A stretch of DNA of 64,000 nt from Apostichopus japonicus (Eukaryota > Echinodermata > Holothuroidea > Aspidochirotida > Stichopodidae). This document shows, one piece after another, positions 1 to 20,100 of this stretch. Below the pieces are notes generated by a model. The model did no database searches. It was not told the origin of the DNA and worked only from the letters and a program-made list of their open reading frames with translations. The stretch is from NCBI RefSeq assembly GCF_037975245.1, contig NC_092583.1, forward strand, positions 14,423,264 to 14,487,263, read 5' to 3'. Both the position numbers and the translations under genes were made by a program. How positions within the stretch are numbered: position 1 is the stretch's first letter; every line of letters starts with the position of its first letter.

Positions 1-1436
<1,436 letters not shown>

Positions 1437-2329
1437 ATTTTTCAATGGATATTGATTTCGTCTACTGTTCTACGTTTTAAGGGCCTTCTAAGCATCAGTT
1501 AGATGTAATTATGCCCTAACTGACATGTTAAAACCGTGCTTAGAACAGCCTTTATACTGCAGTATAGAACTACAGGCTATGTGCTTGAGTTATATACAGA
1601 AGACTGCCAGAGACTACATGCATGACACATTTCTCGTCGGGGTTCAACGATTTATGGCAATTTTTCCCATAATTCGAGGACCCATCGTTTATCAATCGTA
1701 AAATCGGTACGTTAGTATATATGTCTTCTTCTGAATGACTTATCTCGGAGAAAATTGATGGCTGAAAAATTGAAAATACATCGATGTTATTTCTGTCTGC
1801 CTTCTGTGCCTTGAGCTTGACACAACACTGAAACGACTCTGTAAGAATTCACGAATCGCACGACCAGATAGATATTCGTTAACATGCTAGGTAATCGCTA
1901 CATTAAATGCTAGAGCGATATAAGGGCTTTTGCGTCAGTGCGCAAAGAGCTCCAACTTATACAGAGTGAAAGGGAGGGACTGGACCGCGGATCAATAATT
2001 ACCTACATACTGTTCTTGTCCATTTGACCGCTGACACACTGTTAAACGTCTCCATCTTGTCATGATATGACGGGACCAAATGATTTTGTGTGGCACCTTC
2101 GCCGCTGTAACTTGGCATCTGTTGTGGGGACAGTTCTATGCTCACGTCCACTGCGCATGTAATGAAACGCGCCAAAGGCGATATCCTTGAACTCAGCGCG
2201 ATAACGCACGTGTCCCATAAAGATCAGCGCATAAGTTTTGAAAATAACTACATGATCGTATAGTCTAGCTATTGATTTGGCTTTTTGTATTAAATATCTT
2301 TATACTAATCATGTTCCAAGGATATAATT
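1437..2329. promoter_or_regulatory. Divergent promoter interval between NABP and the novel membrane-protein gene
   Basis: 893 bp separate the two start codons, which point away from each other, so both 5' UTRs and core promoters should lie here. No TATA box is evident near either start. A TGCGCATG site near 2153 resembles an NRF1 half-site, which would suit a TATA-less housekeeping promoter, but this is weak evidence. No coding exon is recognised. Confidence 0.4.
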
Positions 2330-6050
<3,721 letters not shown>

Positions 6051-9000
6051 TATGTTCAGAACTAATTGAGTTCAATATCCTTTACCCTGGTATTCAAAGT
6101 GGGGTGGGGGGGGGGGGGTCGCGACCATTGACAGGGCGGTAAAAAGATTTGGAGATTTACTGAATGTCCCAAAGTTGCTTGTTTTGACCAGCCCCCCATT
6201 TTGCAACTAAGCATCCTTAACCAAATACATCTTTTCTCAAAGCGGAAGAGATATAGGAATGGGGAAGGGATAGACCTACCTCTTCCCGGCAGTAGACTCC
6301 TGCCCAGGCCACTACAACCGCCACTGGCCTTGAGGATGAGATGCATGATGAAGGTGAAAATGGGGGTGAAGAGGGGGCAAAGCTTTCAGAAACAGTAGCG
6401 CTTTATGATACATTCATGAGAGGAAGAGAGGATGAGAGGGGATGGGGTGTTACTTGTTGAGTCAGGGAGTACAATTTGCAACAACAACGGGGGAGAGATA
6501 CACTAATCGCCTTTAAGAAATTTTGTTGACAAATTATGCAAAATGGCTTATACGTGGTTCATTTCTTCGCTAGGATTATCACGGCGTAGAATGCTAATTC
6601 TTAGTTTTAAAAGGATACTTTAGAGCTTAAAAAGGCCAATTAAGCTTGCTGTAATCGAATCCGATTTAATTATACTTATATGCTTTGTTCCGCTTCTTAT
6701 TTTGCAAGTAAGGAGGATTATAATTACTACACGTATACGCGACGATCGACCGCATTAAAAAATAATGGAAGACATCGTTAATCAAACTAGCGGCTGTTTT
6801 TAGTCTAATTGGGCGTTCTCTGGTATAATTTTTCATATTATTTACTACTATACTTCATCGTGTCAAGTTTATAATCTTTGCATATATGTATGACTTTTTA
6901 TTCTTCGTTTGGTTCAATCTTGATGATATTGAAGAAATATATACCATAACATAATTAAGTTCGAGCGCCGTCTTCTCATTTCTGAAATTAAGGGCGAAAG
7001 TAGGAGGAATTGCTTCATGAGTAATGAAACGACGCGTTGAATTCATCATTAATACTCCGATAAGGACAGATTACTTAAAATATTATTTTCACGATAAAAA
7101 TATCTGCTAGAAATTTGCTTCATAACATTGAGAGGGAGGGGGAGGGGGTGTTGGGAGGGAGTCGTTTAGTCGATGGACCTTTTCACACTCAGTGGGGAAG
7201 AACCAGACCACTTCTTCATACCAGGGACGTCCTCAGGCACGGATCCAAGGGTGTGGGGTGCCCCCCCCCTCGCCCATTTAACATCAAGTATTCATTAGAA
7301 CAAACTTGCGTTTAGACCCAATTTCATTGTCTAAACTGTTAATTCTTTCTAAAGGGAGGACCCTCAGAGTCCCATCCACCCCCTCTATATGCAAGTCGAC
7401 TTTAACGACCACAGTCATTTATAAAATCCTGGATACGCCCTGTGGTATTTCATGCCGCTACCTATATGTAAGTTTAGGGGTTAGTCGGGAATTTAGAATC
7501 CGCCCCCCCCCCCTGCCCGCCCACTATTGCAATGTGCACGTCACTGGAGTGTGGTCGAATAAATTGTAACATAACCGTGATCGACACTGACGTTGCTACC
7601 AAATTTGAGTATACGTTCTCCCATACTCTTTCTGTGTTGGGGTTTAACGTGGTATAGATTCCCGGGTAAATTTCTACATTAAAACAAAGCTCTGACTACA
7701 TTCGCTCCCAACCTACATTTCCATTTTTTCAGCCGCGGACTGGAGGCCGCAAACTGGGTTCGCTTCCTGCTAGATATGTCACACAGAACGGTTTTGTTTT
7801 CCCTTGTTAATTGCATTTCATGGTAATGTTATTTTAGTACTTGTATCAGAAACACCACAACTTAGAACTTACAGTATCATCAACATGGGGTACACAAAAG
7901 GGGTCAACATTTAACAGGAAATTTAGCGAGGCAGCACAGGGTGACTTGTTAAATCCTTCAAAGAGACATGAATGGCCACACTGTCATGGTGGTTGACAAA
8001 ATGTATCTTACAGGGAATTGTTTTCCTTTTCTTTCGTTTTTCTTGTCTTTTATTAAAAAAAAAAAAAATTAATTTGTATGAGAATATCAATGTAATGACT
8101 AGAAATTTCTGCACCTTTGAATACAAAAAAAAAAAAAAAAACCACACACACACAAATATTAATCACCCTACACAATCACCATTATTACTATTACTATTAT
8201 TATATTAAATATCACCCCACGTTTTTTTTTTCAATTCTAGTAGAATCGTTTAAACTTTTTGAGAATTTCAATGAACTCCTGCTCGTTACCATAAAACAGT
8301 CTATGAAATGTTTGCAAAAACTGGGAGCTTGTTCCTTTAAGTAACTGCTTTTAACCGATAACTAACGGATGTTATTATGCTTTGAGACTTTTGAGGGGGG
8401 GGGGGGGGGTACAAGAGCAAACAAGAAGAGCCATGAGCATTTGTCTCTAGATATCAGCCTAAGGGTGACGCTGAGGCACAAAGCAATAGCTATAACAACA
8501 AGAAAGCATACCGCTTCATTAATTGGAAGAAACAAAGCAAACTACAAGAAATGACAGAGAGGTCGAAATGGTTCGGTTTCTACGAGTCTCTTTGAATATA
8601 TTGCCTTTTAACTGTTCTTTTCATGTGTCAAACTGTTACAGAGTAATTGGAAAAATGATTTCAACATAATATATTATTACGCAATTAGCTTTCAACAATT
8701 CAGCTTTATCATTCAAAGATCATCTTTATTACCACAGACAGATAAATGTACTTCTTTTAAGGAAAGTTACCTAAGTTAAGAGCCTGGGCACTAAACAACA
8801 GATCCACTCTCAACACCCCAGTCCCATTGCCTCGAAACTATTGTGACCGTGTGATGGTGAAGATGTTACGTCAAATGTGAATCACGAGTCCCTTGGAAAG
8901 AGTACAGTGAGTACACATGATCGTATCAGGATGTTATCCCAAAGTTACCAAATTTATAGTTTTACTCCAACAGGCTCTGAAAGACACTTCTAAGATGGGG

Positions 9001-11195
9001 GCGGAATAGTTAGGTCAAAGGTCATTAGCCCAAAATATGCTAGAAAGGCCAATAATGGTCACACATGCTCAACCTTCAACACTCCTTTCACTGCCACACT
9101 CTTAACATTGTTCCTCGCTGGGATATTTAAATCCCTAATTGGATGATCTAATCCCTTATTCCTGGGATTAAACCGGAGTGTCAGTACATCCACAAAGGTC
9201 CTTAAAAACTGTAGACAAGTTAGCGTGTTAAAATTTGGGGACGATACTGATAACTTTCATAACATTATTCAAAATGCAATAACCTTCTCCTCTCTTTTCT
9301 TTCTTTCTTTCTTTCCAATTTTTTTTTTCCAAGACTCATCTATAATTTTTTCACAAATTTTGCACTGCTTCTGTAGTCAAGTTTATGGTGATACACTGTA
9401 GCTTTCAGTAATTCTGGTAGTTCAGTCAGTCACTCTATGTAATTTGCAATAAAACACATCATTTCACCTGATAAGCACCTATAAAACAATTTAAATCAAC
9501 TCTCTGAAAGAAAAAGAGGGTATTTCTTGATTTTATGATTGATTCCAGCCTTATCTACCTGAAACTTATATCTAACTTTTTTCCCGTCCCTACTCATAAA
9601 GATTACTGCCAGCATATCTTGTATTGTCCCGCAAAAAAATTGTATATGGGCCGAACCCAAAATGTCTACTGTAAGAAAGTGACCCCCCCCCAAAAAAAAA
9701 AAAAAATGCCCTTTTGGGGAAGAAAACACAGTTCCACTAAGAATCAATTTCTTCACGGTTAAATTTCATAAAGAATGAAGACCGACATCAATGACCTTCA
9801 AGGCACTTTGTTCAAATGAAAAAAAAATGAAAAAAATATGGAAATGTTTAAATGATGGCAAAGTATGAACAAAAACACAGGAAAAGGTGGAAACAAAATG
9901 ACCACAGCAAGGGCTGAGCCTTACATAAGAAACCGTGAAATATCTCCATCTTTCTAATACGACTTATAATCTTTCAATATTTTCTAAGAAAACTTTGTTA
10001 GTCTCTTATTAAATGAAAGTAGATGTCAAAGTGGAAGGCATACACCGAAACTGTTCAGCAGATGCTCTCCCTTTGTATAATGATAACTCTAAGATATGAA
10101 TATTCATTACATTTATTGATTATCACTTAGCTGATTGGTAGGTTTATGGGAGAAAAAAGTATGTCTGTCTTTGCGGATTTTTGTTTTCCATAGACAAAAT
10201 TGTGGAAATACTATTTCAACAGCCACCATCTTGAAAGTATTTATGCCGCGTGGTTTGGCAACTCTGATGCGATTGCAAACCTTTTTATGTGAGGTATTAA
10301 TGGATTGGACAATTTTGACAAAAGTTCAACAGTAACCTGGTATTTATATGTGTCCATATCAAACAGCTACAATACAACAACATGATTACATAATATTACC
10401 TTATACCAATCCAGCTGCAAATATACAGAGATGTTCAAAAAAATTCATCTTTTTTTGCATCTTATCTTTACATTCTACGTCATCTAGAATCCCAAACTAT
10501 TCTACATTTCCAAAATAAGAAATTGCATGATAAGATTCTTCGCCCCCCCCCTTTTTTTTCCTGTTCCAGATTAAACAGGAACATCTGCAAAGATATACTC
10601 CAAAGAGAATAATGACTTTCTTTTTATGGACAAATCTCAGCTTAGGAGGTATCAAAATAAAATTCTTTGAAAAGAACGAGTAATACCTAAACCATCACCA
10701 AATATATTTTACTATTGGTGAGGACCTTGTGCAACTTCAACAGAATTGCGACACCAACTGAAAGGCTCAGCATTTAATACCAATAAAATATGCTTGTAAA
10801 AGATTGCTTGCTTTCAATAATTGTTTATCAACCCCAACCCCCCCCCCCCCACCCTTCCTCATCCATGGTATATGCAATGACACTTTCACTTTAAAGTTAA
10901 AGAGGTAAGCTCATATTGACTTTCAATTTATCCAGTTATATTCCACAATGATTCTTACCATTTCCCCATCATTTTCGTTTTTTGGTTTTCTTTTCTTCAA
11001 AAATGTTAACGAGAAAACTCTCTTACGTAACCCTCTCTCTCTCACAGGTAATTGAATTAATTAAAAAAAAGAAAATGTAAACAAAGTCTGTGGGGTACTT
11101 TTCTACAGCAGAGTGAATTTATAGTAATATCAAAATGTTCTAAGAGTCATCCTTTGACCTCTACAAAGGTAACCTTTGACCTAGACTAGGCCCGC
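6051..11195. other. Gene-poor interval between the membrane-protein gene and the ARP3 stop codon
   Basis: I see no convincing coding exon. It holds poly-G/C runs (about 6103-6118, 7261-7268, 7503-7512, 8396-8409, 10838-10850), A/T runs, a short TTA microsatellite (about 8180-8206) and a transposon relic (7234-7442). The right part probably contains the ARP3 3' UTR: minus-strand AATAAA motifs occur at 10113-10118 and 8725-8730, but which is used cannot be told. A plus-strand AATAAA near 7559 is one candidate end for the membrane-protein transcript. Confidence 0.5.
7234..7442. mobile_element. Short hAT-like inverted-repeat relic
   Basis: The left end CAGGCACGGATCCAAGG and the inverted right end CAGGGCGTATCCAGG are imperfect terminal inverted repeats. 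Their consensus resembles the left ends of the repeats at 12492 and 54653 (CAGGxGCGTATxCAGG). No clear target-site duplication was found, so the boundaries are uncertain. Confidence 0.4.
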
Positions 11196-14100
11196 CTATG
11201 TCATCATTCCAAAGACCGGATTGTGTCGGCTGATACTGGGTCCTATCTCGTCATACTGAGCTTTCGTGTGACATGCTCCATAAAATTCAGGCTGAAAAAA
11301 CAAAATGTGAACAAAATGTTACCAACATAGTCAGGACTGCTGATGTCATGTATGCGATCTGAAGAAGGTTTATGTCCATTCGTTGCATTAAAATATAAAC
11401 TATCTACTATTTTAAGTTGAGTACATCCCAATTGTTACAAACGGAGCATGAAAATTTGTATGCTTTGTATGAACTGTAAAAATTAGTGTATCACAATATG
11501 TTAAGATATAAGCTCTAATGGCATTACTACAGCTTCTTGACTTGGTGTTTTGGTTACTTTTTGGTCTTGTTTTATACTATATTCTCATATCAGTAGAGTT
11601 CATTAGCAATAACCGGTTGGATTCCACTTCATTTAGTGGAGTTAAATCCAAAAGTTTGAAAATTCCATTTCCTTTGGATGAACCCTTAAATTTATGCCCA
11701 TCAGTCAATGATGTGTAACAATGTAATGAATATTCATAGTCTTACCGTAGATGCCAGCATACTTCCACCGAACCAGACAGCGTAGCGTTGCATGTGGTGA
11801 GAGATGACCTCTGTTTCGATTGGTTTAGGCTGAGACAGAAATGACAAGAGAAATAAAACAACGTATGAAAAGAAGAGGACATGATTGTACCTCAGATCTT
11901 AAAGGGGAATTGAAGGCAGCACCCAATCATGATCCTAATTGTCGATTTAAATATAAGCTGAACCACTTCTTGATCCCAAGAACTTATCTAAAATTTAGTA
12001 CCGACCTTTTGAAAGTTGAGGATTATAGCTAATTCACATTTCAATTGTGGCCCCCATGTTCCCGGGGTCGCGTCGTTATAAATGTTAATTATCTCAGGTA
12101 GGAAAGGAGTGTGGTTGATATGGTTTTGTAATATTCGTCTTTTGAGTGGGGAAAAACAATTAGAAATGGCTTAATGTCTTGCCTTCAATTCTCCTTTAAG
12201 TTTCAAAAATTTCTGTAGAAAGCTGCTTCGAGTTTCCATAATAACTTCTGCCTCGTAAATATCACAACATCACACATCAAAATCATGGGACAGTCTCAAG
12301 CTTTTCCAAAAGGAACGGCAAAACTTAGCAGTCAGTTTGGAGATACCGATTTACAAAACTCACTGCAGTATTGCAAACAAATACACCACAACTAGGTGTT
12401 TTCTAGCCATGTCTGACCCACATAGCTATCATATACAGTAGTCTTAAAACAACAAACTACCTTTGTTCTGGTTTTGTTTATGGTTGATAAACAGGCGCGT
12501 ATCCAGGATTTTCTAACCCGGGGGGCGCGAATTACTATCTAAGCGGAGCGCCACCATCGGTTGGCGCGCAGCGTACAAGAAAATTTCTGGTTTTGATACC
12601 CCCCAGATCACCGGAAATAGCACTTCTCGGGCTTGAAAATGAGCAACCAGATGTAGACTTTTGCCTGAGAACCAAGTATTTCCCCAAAGTTTTTTCCATC
12701 CATAACCTTTTTGAAGATTGTCACCAGTCACACATCATGTTCGACCTGATTGCATGTCCTATGGATCATTGCTTTTGTAGGTGATTGTACGTCACGGCCC
12801 ACAATATCCGAAAGCCCCACTTTTGAAGGTTTTAAGCCCATTATTTGTTGAGAATTTGAAAATTCAGATTTCTCGTGAATAAAATCACTTGAAAACATAC
12901 CCATAATGTTGCACAAAATTCAATCTATGGACAAGCAATATAGAAAAACCTCCTTGAACCCCTAACAAACAGGTCAAAGTTGCACGAGTAGAGGAAAGTA
13001 TGATGAAGAATGTTGGTGAGGAAATTTTGGAAAATTCTGACACAGTTAATTTATTGGTGTAGAAATATTGCAACCTCTTATAATGGCTATTATAAAACTT
13101 GGTTGAAGGAAATGAAAAATAGCAGATATTTCCGATATCAGGTTTATCGAAACCGAACACTACACACATAGGCGTAGGTCCCGTAGGAGGCGGTGGCTGC
13201 AGCCCCCCCCCCCCCCCCCCGCAATCAAATTTTCCCCATCTTTTTCGGGCACCTACTGAAAGAAAAATAAATAGCAATGAATAGCTTAAAAATGATCTCC
13301 TTGGTAATTAAAATAAAGTTGTAAGCTTGGCCGACATTACTACTGTAAAAGAGAGTTTTGTCATAAATGGATCTGTATGATTTTTCTCCATCTACATAAG
13401 ACAGTTGGTTGTTTACATAGCATCCAGCGGTATACTGTGCAACTTTCACGGACTGTGCGGTACACGATGCCATGCACTGTAATGACCGATGCTTGCTTAT
13501 ATGATATTGGCATTGATATGTTGTACGCGCGCTTAGCGCGCGAAAAATTTTAGCTTTCTTTCGGGCAAGTCATTACAGCCCCCAAATCCAATTGGGCTCC
13601 TACGCCTTCAACTACACACATAGACAGTTTTTGAGGCTGTTCATAGTGGAACATGCATTTCAATGCTTACTGATATGATGTTATATCTGCTATTTGCTTT
13701 ACAAATTCGAACAGGAGTGTAGCGAGTAATTGCCAAGGGAGGGGCGAAGGCTGTAGGCAAACTACCTAAATGTGCTTTTATTAATGTGCTCTTTACTACT
13801 CTGTGTTTACCTTGAGTCTTCCTCCACTCAGCTGTTCACTCAACTTCAAGCGAGCATCGACGATACGTTTCACGTCTCGCTTCAGTCGTCTTCCGAAATC
13901 CCTGAACATGGTAGATCCTCCAGAGAGGACAATATTCTAGATATGAATGAAATGGAAAGAAAAACCTATTTGAGATCTGTAATTAATTGTGGTTTATTTT
14001 CATCGTTCACGTCTAGACTCCATCCATGTTACATTTGCGTTCATGCTCTTGTCATTTGTTGCTTTAAAGCACCGTTTATTGATTATTTTGACCTTCGAAT

Positions 14101-17100
14101 TAGATTCATATAACTTTCGACATTATCAGATTCACTGCTCTTGCTTTGATGAGACCGGCGTATCCAATGGCTCACATTCCTTCTGATAATGAATACATTT
14201 AAAGCAAATTTTTCCCTTTGCATTATAATAATGCCTTTTGCTGTCATGCAAATATATTTGGGTGAATTTTGAATGGCGGCATAACTGAGTTGGGTAGAGT
14301 ACAAAACTTGCAATACTGGGTTCACCGGTACCAATGTCATTCCAGCCAGCTTTTTTTGCTCTTTCAAAATATATTACCATTTCCAAGCCTGTTCTTTCCT
14401 TGTAGTAAAGAAAAACAATCCACAGTTTGTGGTTTTTATGATCTCTAGCTGGCCTATGACGTGATTTGCAATGCTAAAGGTTTCAGGCACAGGCCTCTCT
14501 ATCCATCAACAAGCTACCATACATCATAGGAACAGTACCAACTCCCATCCACGTACCTTATACAATGGTCGCCTTACATCAATCGGACAATTCTGGATGA
14601 CATTGTCCACAATTTCTGAGATTGGGAGAGTGAAATCTGGGTTGGAAAACTGTAAGAGAAAGCCAAATATAGGGATTCAAAATCAAACATGCAAATACAC
14701 ACTGGAGAAATAATTTATCTGTAAACAGATGGGTCCATCAGCAACTACCAAAATGTATAGCATTAGTTGCACATCAAATCCAGCATGGAATCCTGAGGAT
14801 TCCATTCAATCCTGATTTACTTTGGGAGGGGGGAGGAGAGGGAAAGTGGTGAAAACTAAATGGAAGATAAATAAAGCAAGAAAATCACGGTAAAGAAGAA
14901 TACCTCTGGGTGAAAGAAGATCTCTGGTCCAAGGAAGCGCTCATAACCGACATCGACGGCAAACGATTCTTTGGTAATGGCATTAGCGCCCTCGTGTTTC
15001 TTTATCCATTTCACAGGATCTGTGTCGTACTTCTCAAACTCTTTTGAGATGTCAGGACATATGTAACAGTACTTCTCCTGCATAGAAAAAAGAGACAAAG
15101 ATAGTTAGATTTTCGGTCAACAAAAAAAGTTGCCTTCTTAAACCATTTTATTGTTTCTCTGGTTGGTGTAAATCTTGAAAATTCTCTGTTTGTTTGTTGT
15201 CCATTCTTATGTCATAATTCCCAGAATATGAAAAATGAAAATTTGTTGGAATTGACTTTGGCTTAGGAATAGACACAACAGTCCTCGATTTGGACGAACC
15301 TTGATGGCTTTGGCCGTTTCCAGCGACTGTTCTGGTGGAATGCCCAGTTCCCTCTCTCTTAGGAGTTGTTGGATGAAATAGGTAATGTCTCGTCCGGCAA
15401 TGGGTATGTGCTTGATACAGCTTCCGATAACGTAGCCCTCCGCCTGTGAAGGACAGACAAAAGAGTCATTGTTAGAGGAGGAGGACAAGATTAATCCATC
15501 GACACAATTGCAACAAAAAGTAGGATATAATTCTAAAAGGGAAAAAGTTTACTACTACTAATCTCATTTGAAGAGAAACTATTTATGCAAAGCTGCCTTT
15601 GAGGTCATCATTATGACTTGGATATTATTATGTAATAAAAATTTCCAAAAAATGATTAGGTTAGGTCAAAAGTTTTGAAAAAGGTATATAAACTATTAAG
15701 CTTTAAATGAAACAGCAGGTTACAAACATTGAACTTTCCAATGGTTAAGTTTGTACCTTCTTATCAACAACAACATAAAATATAAAAAAACACTGTTAGC
15801 TAGTGTCTTCATAAATACTGTGTGGTGTTTCTCTTACCACTGGTATAACGTGCGTGACACCATCCCCACTGTCAATCACAGTGCCTGTCAGTGTCCTCTC
15901 TCCTTGCTGACGAGATGTCCAAGAGGCAGCCAGAGCGAGCACAGCCTGGCAAAGAAAACATCGCAATGAAGGCAAAAATAAATAGAAAGAAACAAACCCA
16001 TACCTTCTGGTTAACACTTTCTGATGCGGTTAATTACAAATGCAAGCAGAGAAATCAATGTTCGTTTGTAGTCATTTTACAATGAGTGACAGATTGTGTG
16101 TTGTCCACTGAACGATTACAGAGAGAACACACTACAAGACATAACTTGTGATAACATTTCGTTTTTAACTCTGGACTTGTGAGAATCGTGACATAACTTC
16201 GAGAAAGTTCCATTCCTCAAACAAGTTTCTGTTCGGACAACCGTAATCAGTTTTGGCCGTTTTCCAGAGGACGTCTAGTTGTTAACATTAAATTTCAGAT
16301 CAAATCAAAAAGTAAAGTCCCCCCAAACAGGTAGAATAATAAATTGGGTATCCCCCTACATCACTTTGGAGATACTGAACTAAAAGAACACTGATGGTAG
16401 GCCTATGTACAATACTACTGGCCCAAGATGGTTCTAATCACCAATCCTACACATCTCTCCTACCATGCTAATATTGGTGTTCTAATCACCAAACCTACAG
16501 ATCTCTCCTACAATGCTAATATTGGTGTTCTAATCACCAATCCTACACATTCTCTCCTATAATGCTAATATTGGTGTTCTATATACCAATCCTACATATC
16601 TCTCCTATAATGCTAATATTGGTGTTCTAATCACCGATCCTACACATCTCTCCTACAATGCTAATATTGGTGTTCTATACACCAATCCTACACATCTCTC
16701 CTACAATGTGACATATTGGTGTTCTAATCACCAATCCTACACATCTCTCCTACAATGTACATATTGGTGTTCTAATCACCAATCCTACACATCTCTCCTA
16801 CATTGTACATATTGGTGTTCTAATCACCAATCCTACACATCTCTCCTACTATGCTAATATTGGTGTTCTATTCACGGATCCTAAACATCTCTCCTATAAT
16901 GCTAATGTTGGTGTTCTATAAACCAATCCTACACATCTCTCCTACAATGTACATATTGGTCATTCCTTGTTATTAAGTAAGACCTGGTCGTCCGAGGAAG
17001 CCTTGAAGATTTTGTTTTAATTTTTGTTTGAATAAAAAGTGAATGTGCACATTAGAATCACAACTTGGTGGCATATGGATTTCTGCCAAAAATGACAAAT

Positions 17101-20100
17101 ATCACACAGGAGGTTAAGCTGAAAGTACAGTTTTAATAAGGTCCACACCAAGGCAAAGGTTTGTAACTTATAACTAATCGATGGTATTCATGTACCTGTA
17201 CTGCAATATATAGACCTGGCACATTGAAAGATTCAAACATTATTTCGGCTAAGTATTCTCTGTTCTCAGGAGTATTCAGAGGCGGTTCCGTCTGAGGAAG
17301 AAAAAATGATATAAATTTGGTATTATTCTTGTTATCGCTTTTACAGAGCCCCATAAAAATGTCATGTGTGACATTTTGTTTTCCTCCAAACAACATTGAT
17401 TATGACAATATCTGGCACCATCGTATTCAAATTGCTTCTTCCATTTTAATTTCATACTACTTATATATTGTTTTTTTCCTGAGGTGAAACTACAGGAAAC
17501 TACCGCTGCATATTAAGCTAGCCATCACGATACACAAATCTGAACCTACAGAGAGATTAACCTGAAACCTGTAAAAAAATTCCTCAAACTTACAGAGTAA
17601 GTAAAACCACACAGTTATCTTTTGGACCATGTAAAAGAGTCGTTACTACAAATGTTTACTTAGTGCGGTGTTGCTGTAGATATTCTTCCTAAAATAGTAC
17701 AGTAAAATAGTACAAGAACAGTACCCCTGACAGAAGTCTGAGAAGGGAGCCGGGGAAGGGGGGGGGGGCAGAATCACAACATCGCTCAGTGGAGTTTAAG
17801 TTGTCACCACTGGTTGTACAATGTCTACGTGGAACTCACTAAGTACAATCACCCCCCTCCCCCCCCCCCCACACACCTTGATGTCAAGGCCCTTAATAAT
17901 ACATATGTAATGTAATACAGGACTAGTTATACACATTCTTTAAACATTACGTTATGTTTTGAATGTAAAAAAATCATTGTTATGTTGTGTGTTCCTGTTT
18001 GAATCAGCCTGCTGAAAGGCATGAAGGAAAGCAAAGAGAAGTCTTTTATCAGACAATTTTTTTTCTTATCTCAAAAAATAAGAAGACAACTTGATTCTTT
18101 AAACTGTTTACCAGCAGAAAGTAATGATCTTCTGGTTCTGCTCTTAAGTACTTGAAGATGACTTGTTCAAGAAAACGCTCCATAAGGTCCCAGTCCTCGA
18201 TGATGCCATGCCTGACTGGATACTATGAAGAATAAGTTATGAATATTAATTGAGTTTTCACTTATAAATTCATATATCTTCAAGAGAGAAATAAAAAAAG
18301 TGTGTAGCTTTTAATGTGGCATTACAAATAGAAGAAGATGAAGACATTACATGACATTATCATGCAGAAAACAATATTCCTTGGGATCAGTTCTGTTAAG
18401 GTACCAATTTTCAAATCACTTGCATTACAATAAACTGTGTTTTTTTCAAAACATTGTCAAGGAGGAAGTTTGACACAAAAAATTAATTAAATTATTATTA
18501 TAAAATTTACAAATTTATTCTCTAACTTACTATATTTGACCACATCAAACTTGAAACACTGCAGTAGATTAACTTTGAAGAAATGTGGACCCTCTTGATA
18601 TTCATCACAAGGAATTTAATAAGTGATTGCTACCACTCGTTCAGATTTAGGACGAGAGTCGTTCTGAAAATATCTCTCGCTGTTACATGAGAGATGTAAT
18701 ATGTGAATGGGTGAATGTGTACTTACTTTACAGGCATAGTTCGGTTTGTCTATGGCCTCATCTCCAATAAAGAAATCTAGATCATCCACACCCTTTCCTA
18801 ACCTCCTCTGACTCCTATCTCCAACTTGAGCAGACTCTTTGATTGCGATCGCTGCAAAGGGGGGGGGGGGGAGGGGAGGGGGAATAATTGAAATTTCATG
18901 ATGAGAGCAAAAAGAAATGAAAATACTATGCATGATATTAATAGCTCATTAAACCTCTTTTAACTCAGAGCTTTGTGTTGATATACACTCACTAATTTAA
19001 CCAAAACAATCACAGAAATGAGAGTTATCAATAGTACAGTAGACTTTCAACAGCTTTTAAAAAGTTATTTCATTGTAGGAATGGTCAACTGAGCTTGCTC
19101 TATAAAGTGTTGTTTCTCATTTTGCTACATTCCAAATGTGAAAATTGTTATTTTCCCTCAGCCCGAAAAAAAGCTAACAAAATGTCACTTAACTATTGAG
19201 GTGCTAAGATTTGGATCAGAACAAAATTATAATGAATGGGAAGGATGCACATACAGTATGAAGAACCTGAAAGCTTTTCCTGTCTCCTACTTGATATTAC
19301 CACACACACTCACACGTATCTATATCATGGGTCACACCATCAAAGATGTCATAGTTTTCAAATACATGGATCAAGAAAAGAACAAATACTGTTTAGTTTC
19401 CTCACCTGATGGAATAATGAACTGTGGCTCTGTGTTTCCTGCAAACCCTAATTTTGTGTACCTGAAAAAAAAATTTAAAAAGTGATTTACATTAACATTA
19501 CAATATATAGCCTAGCAGATTCTTCCCATCATTCTTGAGTCTTTGAAATAATTTCAGAAAGTAGACAAAATGTTTGAGAGAAATTCTTCTCTAGTTCTCC
19601 CAGCTTGGGTTGTGAATGAATTCAATGGATTGCATGAGTTGGCTGTCCTTTCTTAAGTTTAAATGGCTTGATGAATGTTTTGAACATTTATTTTAAGAAT
19701 GGCAATAGGACTAAAGGTTACTGTTGTCGATGTCAGTAATGAATATCACAGCTTCCTCTTATTATGTAGGCTCAATGAAAATGACTTGACAGTGTTACAT
19801 CAAAAGACTACCTTGATATCAACAAATCAATTTGTCTGGGACTAGGCCTAACCTAACTTAGACAATACAGTACCTTAAATTTGGCTAGACTGTTTTGAAG
19901 TTACCTAAGGTTATACTAGGCTAGGACTCTAGGACTAGGAGGTTAGGCTTGTACTGACTATTTACTAAGTACTGTGGAGAGACTAACTACACCTTCAGAG
20001 GGGTTGTCCAGAAATGAAACTAACGTTTATAGTCAAATATTATATTCGAACAAGTCCATTTGACGAACAACTTTACAATGAAATCACTTTGGTAACGGGG

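Noticed and set aside
12513-12916. Short ORFs shared by 12.5 kb and 54.7 kb as a candidate gene family
   Set aside because: They sit in the dispersed repeat and have differing stops in the two copies; no conserved frame.
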